Source: an uncultured Collinsella sp. (GTDB taxonomy: Bacteria > Actinomycetota > Coriobacteriia > Coriobacteriales > Coriobacteriaceae). Taken from it: 39,440 bases of DNA. Within the stretch, counting starts at the first letter, position 1; each line of letters opens with the position of its first letter. The translations under genes and the position numbers were made by a program. The notes under the pieces were generated by a model that was given only the letters and a program-made list of their open reading frames with translations, was not told where the DNA came from and made no database searches. Positions 16,610 through 24,182 of the stretch are shown here, piece by piece. The stretch spans positions 1 to 39,440 of the forward strand of contig CABVAY010000019.1 in the NCBI GenBank assembly GCA_902496455.1. Reading direction: 5' to 3'.

Positions 16610-17740
16610 ATGTCTGAGTTTGCTGCCGGTCCTGCCGGTCGTATCGAGCGTGTCCGTGCCCTGATGGCCGAGCGTGGCTACGATGCCATCGTGGTGCGCG
16701 ACGAGGCCAACCTTCGTTGGCTTACGGGCGTGAAGGGCGTCTTCGACTACACCTTCGAGTTCCCGCACGCTGCGTTTATTACGGTCGACCAGTGCCTGTT
16801 CCACACCGACTCGCGCTACCTCAACAGCTTTGAGGAGAACACGCCCGCCGGCAGCCCCTGGGTCTACGACATGGACGAGGGTACCATCCCCGGCTGGGTC
16901 GCCGGCAAGATTGCGGCTAACAAGTGCCGTGTCTGTGCTGTCGAGGACGATATGCAGATTAACTTCTACCAGGGTATTCAGCGCGGCCTGGAGGACCGTT
17001 CCGTCGCCTGCATGCTGCCGCTGATGCACGACGACATCCGCAAGATGCGCGCCATCAAGGATGCCGAGGAGATCGAGCTCATGCGCCATGCACAGTCGAT
17101 CACCGATGCCGCCTTCCAGCATATGCTCGGCTTTATTAAGCCCGGCATGACCGAGAAGCAGGTTCGCAACGAGCTCGAGAACTTTATGTTCGCCAACGGC
17201 GCCGACAGCCTGGCCTTCGGCTCCATTGTGGCGAGCGGTCCCAACACCGCCAACCCGCATGCCGTGCCGAGCGACCGCGTGATCGAGAAGGGCGATTTCG
17301 TTCTCATGGATTATGGCGCGGGCTACTGCGATTACCGCTCCGACATGACACGCACCGTCGTGATGGGCGAGCCCACGCAGGAGCAGCTCGACCTGTACGC
17401 ACTCGTGCGCCGCACGCACGAGGAGTGCGTTGCCGCCATCCATCCGGGCGTTGAGGGTAACGACATCTTCAAGCTTTCCAAGAAGATCATCGGCGATGCC
17501 GGCTATGGTGATTACTACAACCATGGTCTGGGCCACGGCGTGGGCATCGACATCCACGAGCTGCCCAACTTCAACCGCAGCAAGAACACCATCGAGATCG
17601 GCTCGGTTGTCACCATGGAGCCCGGCGTCTACCTGCCCGGCGTGGGCGGCGTGCGCCTTGAGGACTACGGCGTGGTCACCGAGAACGGCTACGAGCCCTT
17701 CACCAAGACCCCGCACGACCTGCACGTTATCGACTGCTAG
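16610..17740 (+). CDS. pepP: Xaa-Pro aminopeptidase/dipeptidase (M24 family)
   Basis: Metallopeptidase that removes residues preceding proline. The 376-residue protein has an N-terminal creatinase-like domain (about 10-130) and a pita-bread catalytic domain (about 135-370). Metal ligands are visible: two Asp in MDYGAGYCDYRSDMTRT, a His in HGLGHGVGID, and Glu in TMEPGVYLPG and RLEDYG. AAAGGA lies before ATG 16610. It sits next to efp, a frequent pairing in Gram-positive bacteria. Aminopeptidase and dipeptidase types cannot be separated from sequence alone. Confidence 0.92.
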   Translation: MSEFAAGPAGRIERVRALMAERGYDAIVVRDEANLRWLTGVKGVFDYTFEFPHAAFITVDQCLFHTDSRYLNSFEENTPAGSPWVYDMDEGTIPGWVAGKIAANKCRVCAVEDDMQINFYQGIQRGLEDRSVACMLPLMHDDIRKMRAIKDAEEIELMRHAQSITDAAFQHMLGFIKPGMTEKQVRNELENFMFANGADSLAFGSIVASGPNTANPHAVPSDRVIEKGDFVLMDYGAGYCDYRSDMTRTVVMGEPTQEQLDLYALVRRTHEECVAAIHPGVEGNDIFKLSKKIIGDAGYGDYYNHGLGHGVGIDIHELPNFNRSKNTIEIGSVVTMEPGVYLPGVGGVRLEDYGVVTENGYEPFTKTPHDLHVIDC

Positions 17741-17764
17741 TCTACTTCGGTAGATAGTTTGGGG

Positions 17765-17804
17765 CGGGGCGTTCGGATCGATTCGGACGCCCCGCGTTCT
17801 TTTT
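17765..17804 (+). terminator. Terminator between pepP and efp
   Basis: CGGGGCGTTCG pairs with CGGACGCCCCG around a short loop, followed by TTCTTTTTAT. It separates the peptidase transcript from the efp cluster. Confidence 0.8.
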
Positions 17805-17835
17805 ATGCGCTCGCTGCAGGCGCCGTCTGCAAGTG

Positions 17836-17841
17836 TATAAT
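17836..17841 (+). promoter_or_regulatory. Consensus -10 (TATAAT) before efp
   Basis: A perfect TATAAT lies 58 nt before the efp start and directly after a terminator. No clear -35 is seen at 16-18 nt. Confidence 0.55.
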
Positions 17842-17898
17842 TTCTGTCGTATGTAATTTGGACGCTTGTGCGTTCTGCCCATAACAAGAAAGGTTGCT

Positions 17899-18462
17899 AT
17901 GCCTACCATTTCTACCGCCGACTTCAAGAACGGCCTCGGTCTCCGCATCAAGGACAAGGTCTACACCATCGTCGAGTTCCAGCATGTCAAGCCGGGCAAG
18001 GGCGGCGCGTTTGTGCGCTACAAGACCCGCGACATCAAGAGCGGCCGCGTCGTCGAGAACACCTGCAACGCCGGCACCAAGTTCGAGAGTGTCATGCTCA
18101 CCACCCGTGAGTTCCAGTACCTCTACAACGATGGCACCGACTACATCTTCATGGACAACGAGTCCTATGAGCAGGTTCCCGTTCCCGAGGACATGGTGGG
18201 CGAGAACTCCAAGTGGCTGCGCGAGAACGACGTCTGCCAGCTGCTCTTCGCCGACGATGAGCTCATGGGCGTGACCCCGCCGATGTTCATCGAGACCACC
18301 ATCGTCCAGACCGACCCGGGCTTTAAGGGCGACACCGTCCAGGGTTCCACCAAGCCGGCCACGATCGACACCGGCGCTGTCATCCAGGTCCCCATGTACC
18401 TCAACGAGGGTGAGGTCATCAAGGTTGACACCCGCGACGGCAAGTTCGTCTCCCGCGTCTAG
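17899..18462 (+). CDS. efp: Elongation factor P
   Basis: Relieves ribosome stalling at consecutive prolines. The 187-residue length is typical for the three-domain factor. The tip of the loop reads KPGKGGA, with the conserved Lys34. No lysine-modification gene (epmA or ymfI type) is nearby, so it may act unmodified, as shown for some actinobacterial EF-P. The start is ATG 17899, with AAAGG upstream. It leads a row of genes for envelope stress protein, NusB, XseB, TlyA, NadK and RecN. Confidence 0.97.
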   Translation: MPTISTADFKNGLGLRIKDKVYTIVEFQHVKPGKGGAFVRYKTRDIKSGRVVENTCNAGTKFESVMLTTREFQYLYNDGTDYIFMDNESYEQVPVPEDMVGENSKWLRENDVCQLLFADDELMGVTPPMFIETTIVQTDPGFKGDTVQGSTKPATIDTGAVIQVPMYLNEGEVIKVDTRDGKFVSRV

Positions 18463-18486
18463 CAACCAACTCTTCTAGGAGGACTC

Positions 18487-18849
18487 ATGCCCCAGGAAAT
18501 CAAGATTGACGGTATCGGCATTTCGCCCGATGTTCTGACCGCCATCGTCTCGCGCGCCGTGTCCGATGTCGAGGGCATCGCCTCCGTTGGCGTCAAGGAC
18601 CTTGCCACCAACCTTGTCTCCATGATGCTCTCGTCCAAGGCCCCCGCTTCCGAGCCGGCGGTCGAGGCCGAGGTCATCGGCGACAAGCTCGCACTCACCG
18701 TGCGTGTCGTGGTGTTCTTTGGCTATCCGTTCAAGAAACTCGCCGAGGCTGTTCGCGCCGCCGTTGTCGCCGCCATCGATGCCCAAGTGGGCGTTGAGGT
18801 CGAGCGCGTCGACGTTTGCATCGACGGCCTCGTTTTCCCCAAGGAGTAA
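18487..18849 (+). CDS. Asp23/Gls24-family envelope stress protein
   Basis: A 120-residue member of the Asp23 (DUF322) family, small soluble proteins linked to cell-envelope stress in Gram-positive bacteria. The pattern ISPDVLTAIVSRAVSDVEG followed by a V-rich core (LALTVRVVVFFGYPFKKLAEAVR) is typical. AGGAGG lies before ATG 18487. The place between efp and nusB is conserved in many Gram-positive genomes. Confidence 0.88.
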   Translation: MPQEIKIDGIGISPDVLTAIVSRAVSDVEGIASVGVKDLATNLVSMMLSSKAPASEPAVEAEVIGDKLALTVRVVVFFGYPFKKLAEAVRAAVVAAIDAQVGVEVERVDVCIDGLVFPKE

Positions 18850-18852
18850 CCT

Positions 18853-19437
18853 TTGAGCCTTAAGGTTTATCGCGGGCGTACGCTTGCCCGCAGTCAGGCG
18901 CTGCAGCTGCTGTTCCAGGCCGAGGCCACGGACAGTCCGCTCGAGCGCGTCCTCGAGGGTGATTTCCTGATCTCGAAGGGTCCCCTCGATCCCTATGCTC
19001 TGGAGCTGTGCCGCGGTGCCTATGAGCATATCGATCGCATCGACTGCGCTCTGCGCTCCGTTGCCAAGAACTGGGATCTTATGCGCATGCCCGGCGCCGA
19101 CCGCAACCTGCTGCGTATCGCCGTTTACGAGATGCGTTTCCTCACCGACGAGGAGGTCTCGGACGCCATCGTGATCAACGAGGCCGTCGAGCTTGCCAAG
19201 GCCTATGGCACCGACCAGTCCGCGTCGTTCGTCAACGGCGTGCTGGGTAAGATCGCTCGCAGCGAGGAGCTGCCGGGCGAGGACCTGTACCAGGAGCTGC
19301 TGGTCGAAGATCGCGCTCGCGAGGAGGCGCAGGCTGCCGAGGCTGCCGCCAAGGTTGCGGTTGCCCAGGCTGAGGCTGGCGTGCTGGCCGAGGATGCGGA
19401 CGCCGCCGAGGCTGTTGTCGACTCCGTCGAGGAGTAG
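18853..19437 (+). CDS. nusB: Transcription antitermination factor NusB
   Basis: RNA-binding helical protein that joins the NusB-NusE complex for rRNA antitermination. Core motifs include RGRTLARSQALQLLFQ at the N-terminus and AIVINEAVELAKAYG followed by FVNGVLGKIA in the C-terminal half. The start is TTG 18853, with AAGGAG in the end of the upstream gene. About 45 extra residues at the C-terminus are Ala/Glu-rich and probably disordered. The next start follows after 2 nt. Confidence 0.93.
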   Translation: MSLKVYRGRTLARSQALQLLFQAEATDSPLERVLEGDFLISKGPLDPYALELCRGAYEHIDRIDCALRSVAKNWDLMRMPGADRNLLRIAVYEMRFLTDEEVSDAIVINEAVELAKAYGTDQSASFVNGVLGKIARSEELPGEDLYQELLVEDRAREEAQAAEAAAKVAVAQAEAGVLAEDADAAEAVVDSVEE

Positions 19438-19439
19438 CC

Positions 19440-19679
19440 ATGCCAGAGGGTTCTGTCCGCAACTTTGACGAGATCTCGGACCGCTTGGACCAAATCATCG
19501 CTACCGTTCGCTCCAAGGATACCTCCTTGGAGCGTTCGCTCGATTTGTTTGACGAAGCGATTGAGCTGGGTTCCCGCGCGGTCGATATGGTCGACAAGTT
19601 TGAGTTGACGCCGCGTGAGGCCGACAAGCTCGAGCAGGAATACGATGAGGATGCGGCAAACGAATCCCAGGATAGCTAG
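19440..19679 (+). CDS. xseB: Exodeoxyribonuclease VII small subunit
   Basis: A 79-residue helical protein matching XseB: NFDEISDRLDQIIATV, then TSLERSLDLFDEAIELG. It would assemble with the large subunit XseA to degrade single-stranded DNA. The usual neighbour xseA is not in this window, so it must be elsewhere if the enzyme is functional. The ATG follows the nusB stop by 2 nt. Confidence 0.88.
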   Translation: MPEGSVRNFDEISDRLDQIIATVRSKDTSLERSLDLFDEAIELGSRAVDMVDKFELTPREADKLEQEYDEDAANESQDS

Positions 19680-19714
19680 GCCGCATCTCCGGATACGAAT
19701 GGTTGATGGCATTC

Positions 19715-20518
19715 ATGAAAAGCGTGCGTCTTGATGACGAACTGATTTCACAGGGCATCTGCGCCGATCGCGCGGATGCCCTTCGCACTCTTATGGCCGG
19801 CTTGGTTTCGAGTGGCGGTGAGCGCTTGACTTCGCCGGGCCTTAAGGTGATCCCGGGCCTGCCGCTGCATGTGAAGGGGCGCATTCCCTATGTTGGCCGC
19901 GGCGGTCTTAAGCTCGAAGGCGCGCTTGATGCGTTTGGCATCAATCCGACGGGCCTTGCCTGTCTGGATGTGGGCTGCTCTACCGGCGGTTTTACCGATT
20001 GCCTGCTCAAGCGCGGAGCTGCGACCGTTGTCTCGGTCGACGTGGGCCGTGCCCAGTTCGACTGGTCGCTGCGCCAGGACGATCGCGTGACGCTGCATGA
20101 GCGCACAAACGTGACGCAGCTGCCTGAGCTTGGCTATGCCGGCGCCATCGACCTGGCTGTGTGTGATGTCTCGTTTACCAGCATCGCGAACATTATCGAT
20201 GCGGTACTGGCGTGTCTGACTCCTACGGGTGCATTCTGTACGCTCGTAAAGCCGCAGTTTGAGGCTCCGGCGGCGCTGGTGGGCGAGGGCGGCATTGTGA
20301 CCGATCCCGCCGTGCGCCACGATACACTCGTGGCGGCGGTTGAACTCTTTGCTGCCAAGGGCCTGTTCCCGGTCGATGTCTGCGTGTCGCCCATTCATGG
20401 TGCCAAGGGAAACGTTGAGTTTTTCCTGTACGGCACGAGGTTTGCCCCCGGCGAGCGCGCCGACGATGAGCTGCAATCCCAGGTATCGGTTTTGAGCGAG
20501 AAAGCTGCAACGCTATGA
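19715..20518 (+). CDS. tlyA: TlyA-family rRNA 2'-O-methyltransferase / hemolysin-like protein
   Basis: An S4 domain (about 1-60) is fused to a Rossmann methyltransferase (about 70-250). Visible motifs are YVGRGGLKLEGAL before the SAM site and LDVGCSTGGFTDCLL as the SAM-binding loop. In mycobacteria TlyA methylates 16S and 23S rRNA; many relatives are of unproven target. ATG 19715 is chosen because family members begin near MK-x-RLD; TTG 19703 and ATG 19706 are in-frame alternatives, and none has a strong ribosome site. The end overlaps nadK by 4 bp. Confidence 0.9.
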   Translation: MKSVRLDDELISQGICADRADALRTLMAGLVSSGGERLTSPGLKVIPGLPLHVKGRIPYVGRGGLKLEGALDAFGINPTGLACLDVGCSTGGFTDCLLKRGAATVVSVDVGRAQFDWSLRQDDRVTLHERTNVTQLPELGYAGAIDLAVCDVSFTSIANIIDAVLACLTPTGAFCTLVKPQFEAPAALVGEGGIVTDPAVRHDTLVAAVELFAAKGLFPVDVCVSPIHGAKGNVEFFLYGTRFAPGERADDELQSQVSVLSEKAATL

Positions 20519-21375
20519 AGGTCTTTCTGGTTCCCAATTACTACAAGCAAGAGGCCGTCGAGAGCGGTCTGATGCTCGAGCTTTGGCTGACGCGCCAGGG
20601 CTATGAGGTCGCATGGGCTGCCGACCAGCGATCCAAGATTCAGAGCACGCCTGATATTGACGGGTCCGATCTTGTCATTACGCTCGGCGGCGACGGTACG
20701 TTGCTGCGCGCTGCCCGCATCCTCAACCATCGCGAGATTCCTATCCTCGGTCTTTCCTATGGTCACCTGGGCTTTTTGACGGCCGCTAGCCCCGAGGAGC
20801 GCGACATTTTGCAGGTTGTGAGTGATGCCCTGTCCGGTGAGCTGCACGTGAGCCGTCGCGCCACCATCGCCGCGGATATCGTGTCCGTGCGCGAAGACGG
20901 TACGAAGGATGTCGTTCGCACCTTCGCCCTCAACGACATGGCGCTTACCCGCGGTCCGCTGTCCGATATGGTCGAGTTTGACATCACGGTGTCGGGCCAC
21001 CATATCGACCGCCTGCGTGGCGACGGCGTGGTCGTGTCCACGGCGACTGGTTCTACGGGTTACGCGCTCAGCGCCGGTGGCCCCATCGTGAGCCCTGACT
21101 ATACGGGCATGGTCTGCGTACCCATTGCTCCGCACACCATTCAAGCTCGCGCTTTCTTGACTTCGCCGAGTGATGTCGTCGAAATCTTTATGTCCGATGA
21201 TCGCCCGAGCGTTCCGGCGATCGCTATCGATGGACAGTTTATTACCTGCGATGGCACCGTCGAGAGTGTGGCGGTGCGCCGAGGTCCCGGTGATGTGCTG
21301 CTGCTCGACTACGGCCCTGAGAGCTTTTATAACTCTGTGAGCCGCGTATTCTACGGAGTCCGTCATGATCGATGA
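20515..21375 (+). CDS. nadK: NAD kinase
   Basis: Phosphorylates NAD to NADP. The 286-residue protein has the nucleotide motif LGGDGTLLRAA (58-61 for GGDG) and the conserved ALNDMALTRG. The glycine-rich ATGSTGYALSAGGP segment is also present. The start overlaps tlyA (ATGA), and the end overlaps recN by 11 bp, so the three genes form a tight unit seen in many Gram-positive bacteria. Confidence 0.96.
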   Translation: MKVFLVPNYYKQEAVESGLMLELWLTRQGYEVAWAADQRSKIQSTPDIDGSDLVITLGGDGTLLRAARILNHREIPILGLSYGHLGFLTAASPEERDILQVVSDALSGELHVSRRATIAADIVSVREDGTKDVVRTFALNDMALTRGPLSDMVEFDITVSGHHIDRLRGDGVVVSTATGSTGYALSAGGPIVSPDYTGMVCVPIAPHTIQARAFLTSPSDVVEIFMSDDRPSVPAIAIDGQFITCDGTVESVAVRRGPGDVLLLDYGPESFYNSVSRVFYGVRHDR

Positions 21376-22993
21376 GCTGCAGGTTTCTAACATTGCACTC
21401 ATTCGTGAGGCGACGCTGGTGCCGAGTGCCGGCCTGACTGTCCTGACAGGCGAGACCGGCGCCGGCAAGACCGCGCTGCTCTCGGCCCTTAAGCTTATTT
21501 TGGGCGAGCGTGCGGATTCGTCGACGGTGCGCGAGGGCGAGGCGCTGGCGAGCGTCGAGGCACGCCTGTTTGACGGCCCGCACGACACGGAGGGCTTTAC
21601 GGTCCAGCGCAGCCTTTCTGCCGAGGGCCGCAGCCGCGTGAAAATTGACGGCCGCATCGCCAGCGTGCGCGAGCTTTCGGAGCGCGTCGGCGTGATGATG
21701 GATCTGTGCGGTCAGCACGAGCACCAGCGCCTCCTCGACCCGGCGCATCACGTTGCCATGGTCGATGCCTGGGCGGGGCGCTCTGCGCTCGAGGCACTCG
21801 AGCACTACCGTACTTGCTTTAAAGCCTCGCGCGCGGCTGCCAAGGAGGTCCGTCGCGTTGAGGAGGCCTCGCGTGCGCAGGGGAGTCGTGTCGAGGAGGC
21901 GCGCTTTGCCCTCGAGCGCATCGGCGAGGTCGACCCTAAGCCGGGCGAGTATGAGGAACTCGAGGAATTGCTGCCGCGCTCCGAACATGCCGAGGTACTG
22001 GTTGCCACAGCTAACGATGCCCATGCATCGCTTGCCGCCGAAGGGGGAGCGCTCGATGCCGTGAACAGCGCCGTGGCAGAGCTTTCCCGTATGGCTACCG
22101 TCGATCGCAAACTGGGCGACATTGCCGATGCGCTTTCGGATGCCTGTATCTCCCTTGAGGATTGCGCGAACGAGCTTCGTGCCTATCGCGATGGGGTCGC
22201 CTTCGATCCTCGCGAGCTCGCTCGCATGCGCGAGCGGTATTCCGACCTCAAGGGCCTGCTGCGTCAGTGGGGTCCGACCATGGACGATGTTTTTGCCATG
22301 CGTGATCGCTCGCAAGAGCTGCTGTCCCTGGTTGATGATGGCGATGAACAGATCAAAATGGCGCGTGAAGCGCTTGGCGCGGCGGAGCACGAACTGTTTG
22401 TTGCCGCCAAGGCGCTTAAGCGCGCTCGCAATACGGCGGCCCCGCGCTTCTGTCACGAGGTTGGCCGCCAGATGGCTCGCCTGGAGATGGGTAGTGCCGA
22501 GCTCGTCTGGGAGTCGCGCGATCTTCCCCGTGCTGAGTGGACGCCCGTTGGTCCTTCGAGTTACGAGCTGCTATACCGCAGCGGTGCCGGCTTGACGCCA
22601 CGCCCCCTGCGCCGCATTGCGTCGGGCGGCGAGCTCAGCCGCGTCATGCTGGCAAGCAAGGTTGTCCTCGGTAACGCGGACGGTGTCGATACGCTGGTGT
22701 TTGACGAGGTCGATGCTGGTGTCGGTGGCTCCACGGCGCGTGCGCTCGCGGGCGTGCTGGCAGATCTCGCCGCTACGCATCAGGTGATTGTCGTAACCCA
22801 CTTGGCGCAGGTCGCCGTCATGGCCGACAAGCATTATGTTGTCAGTAAGGAACCGGGCGATGTTCCCCAGACGCATTTGGACGAGGTGACCGGCGAAGCG
22901 CGTACCGCCGAGATCGCCCGCATGTTGAGCGGCGATCAATCCGAGGCAAGCTTGGCCCACGCCAAGCAGATGCTCGAAGAAGCTCGAGGCTAG
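21365..22993 (+). CDS. recN: DNA repair protein RecN
   Basis: SMC-like ATPase acting early in double-strand break repair. The 542-residue protein has Walker A GETGAGKTA at 29-37, a central coiled-coil region (about 140-360), an ABC-type signature in RRIASGGELSRVML, and Walker B LVFDEVDAGVGG. Length is normal. The start overlaps nadK, and a weak bidirectional terminator follows. Confidence 0.96.
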   Translation: MIDELQVSNIALIREATLVPSAGLTVLTGETGAGKTALLSALKLILGERADSSTVREGEALASVEARLFDGPHDTEGFTVQRSLSAEGRSRVKIDGRIASVRELSERVGVMMDLCGQHEHQRLLDPAHHVAMVDAWAGRSALEALEHYRTCFKASRAAAKEVRRVEEASRAQGSRVEEARFALERIGEVDPKPGEYEELEELLPRSEHAEVLVATANDAHASLAAEGGALDAVNSAVAELSRMATVDRKLGDIADALSDACISLEDCANELRAYRDGVAFDPRELARMRERYSDLKGLLRQWGPTMDDVFAMRDRSQELLSLVDDGDEQIKMAREALGAAEHELFVAAKALKRARNTAAPRFCHEVGRQMARLEMGSAELVWESRDLPRAEWTPVGPSSYELLYRSGAGLTPRPLRRIASGGELSRVMLASKVVLGNADGVDTLVFDEVDAGVGGSTARALAGVLADLAATHQVIVVTHLAQVAVMADKHYVVSKEPGDVPQTHLDEVTGEARTAEIARMLSGDQSEASLAHAKQMLEEARG

Positions 22994-23009
22994 GTCGTAA
23001 CGGCGGTGT

Positions 23010-23046
23010 TGGTGGGACAAAATCGACTGAAATTCTTGTTCCACCA
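23010..23046. terminator. Bidirectional hairpin between recN and the RpiR gene
   Basis: TGGTGGGACAA (23010-23020) pairs with TTGTTCCACCA (23036-23046) with one wobble; T4 follows on the plus strand. It lies between convergent genes and can serve both. Confidence 0.6.
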
Positions 23047-23052
23047 CGCGTT

Positions 23053-23910
23053 TTACTCAACGACCTTATCCGGCTGGATGAGCTCCTCGTAGTAGCTGAT
23101 ATGTTCGCGAGCGTCTTCAATCTCGGGCAGTAGGAAGTTGTAGATGACTTCGATGATCATTGTGGCGCTGATCTTGGAGAACGCAAAGTCGCCCGTCGTC
23201 AGCAGCGCTTCGTGGTTGACGGTATTAAAAGTGTAGTCCGCCAGGCGCGCGAGCGGGGATTTGCTGTCGCTGCTGATGACGACTACGGTTGCGCCGCAGT
23301 CGCGAGCCGCTTTTGCCATGCGATTCAGTCGGCGCGATTTGCCGGAGTTTGAGATGAGTACGATGACGTCACCCGGGCGCAACGTGAGCGCAAAGCCGAT
23401 TGATGTCTCGCTGATGGTGCTCGCCATGCAGCGCAGGCCCAGCTGCGAAAACTTAAACGTCGCATCGAGCGCGACCGCGTTCGTATTGCCCACAGCTGCA
23501 AACTCAATAACCCCTGCATGCTTAAAGGCATGCACAACAGCCGCCAGCGTATCGTGGTCGATTCCGTCGATGGTCGCATTAAGCTCGCTTACCTTGGCAG
23601 CCAGGATGTTCTTGAGGCTCTGCTCCATATTGTCGAGCGAGACCTCGTCGGTCAGGCCCTCGTTGCGCTGGCTTTCCAAATCCCTCGCCAACGAAAACTG
23701 AAAGCTGCGGAAGCTACCAAAGCCCAGCTTGCGGCAGAAGCGCGAAACGGTCGCTTCGGACGTGGCAGCGGCGCGCGAGAGCTGAGCCGCCGTGAGGCGT
23801 GGCGCCTCGGACTGGTGCTCCAATATATAGTCGACAATGCGCTGCTCGGACTCGCTGTATCCCTGATGGGTACTAATGAGGGAAAGTGCGCTCTTGCTAC
23901 TATCGGTCAT
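23053..23910 (-). CDS. MurR/RpiR-family regulator, likely for the fructose locus
   Basis: A 285-residue regulator with an N-terminal helix-turn-helix (TAAQLSRAAATSEATVSRFCRKLG, read as two parts, about 37-60) and a C-terminal SIS sugar-phosphate-binding domain (about 125-260, with ISNSGKSRR). Start ATG 23910 is preceded by AGGAG; the longer frame lacks a ribosome site. It is transcribed away from the fructose permease gene, so a sugar phosphate such as fructose 1-phosphate may be its effector. That link is inferred from position only. Fructose loci more often use a DeoR-type FruR. Confidence 0.87.
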   Translation of the reverse strand: MTDSSKSALSLISTHQGYSESEQRIVDYILEHQSEAPRLTAAQLSRAAATSEATVSRFCRKLGFGSFRSFQFSLARDLESQRNEGLTDEVSLDNMEQSLKNILAAKVSELNATIDGIDHDTLAAVVHAFKHAGVIEFAAVGNTNAVALDATFKFSQLGLRCMASTISETSIGFALTLRPGDVIVLISNSGKSRRLNRMAKAARDCGATVVVISSDSKSPLARLADYTFNTVNHEALLTTGDFAFSKISATMIIEVIYNFLLPEIEDAREHISYYEELIQPDKVVE

Positions 23911-23958
23911 GGATGGCTCCTGGTTGGCATGAAAATCTAATTTGATTCGCAATGCCAT

Positions 23959-23964
23959 AGTATA
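23959..23964 (-). promoter_or_regulatory. -10 of the RpiR regulator gene (TATACT)
   Basis: On the minus strand TATACT lies 49 nt before the ATG. The -35 region is AT-rich without a clear match. The divergent permease promoter lies to its right. Confidence 0.45.
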
Positions 23965-24017
23965 CGGGCATTTTCAATTACAAGATACACCTTGCCGTTT
24001 CAAGTGTTGATGGTAAA

Positions 24018-24046
24018 CTTTCACTTACCGTTTACGGTTATGAAAG
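24018..24046. promoter_or_regulatory. Candidate RpiR operator upstream of the fructose permease
   Basis: CTTTCACTTACCG and CGGTTATGAAAG form an imperfect dyad around TTTA. A second overlapping dyad pairs GTAAAC (24013-24018) with GTTTAC. The position in the divergent intergenic region suits a regulator site, but this is not proven. Confidence 0.45.
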
Positions 24047-24120
24047 AACCTTTCACCGGAGATTTGCACCTTAGCTCTTCTCACGCGGACGGTAGGTTGG
24101 TATCTTTCAGTTGTGGAAAA

Positions 24121-24161
24121 ACGCGCATCGAAGCGCGTGTAGGGGAGCGCCCGCGGGCGCT
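24121..24161 (+). promoter_or_regulatory. Two hairpins in the fructose permease leader
   Basis: ACGCGC/GCGCGT (24121-24138) and the perfect palindrome AGCGCCCGCGGGCGCT (24146-24161) stand in series just before the strong ribosome site AAGGAGGG. They may protect or modulate the mRNA. No T-run follows. Confidence 0.4.
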
Positions 24162-24182
24162 GTACTCAAGAAGGAGGGACAC

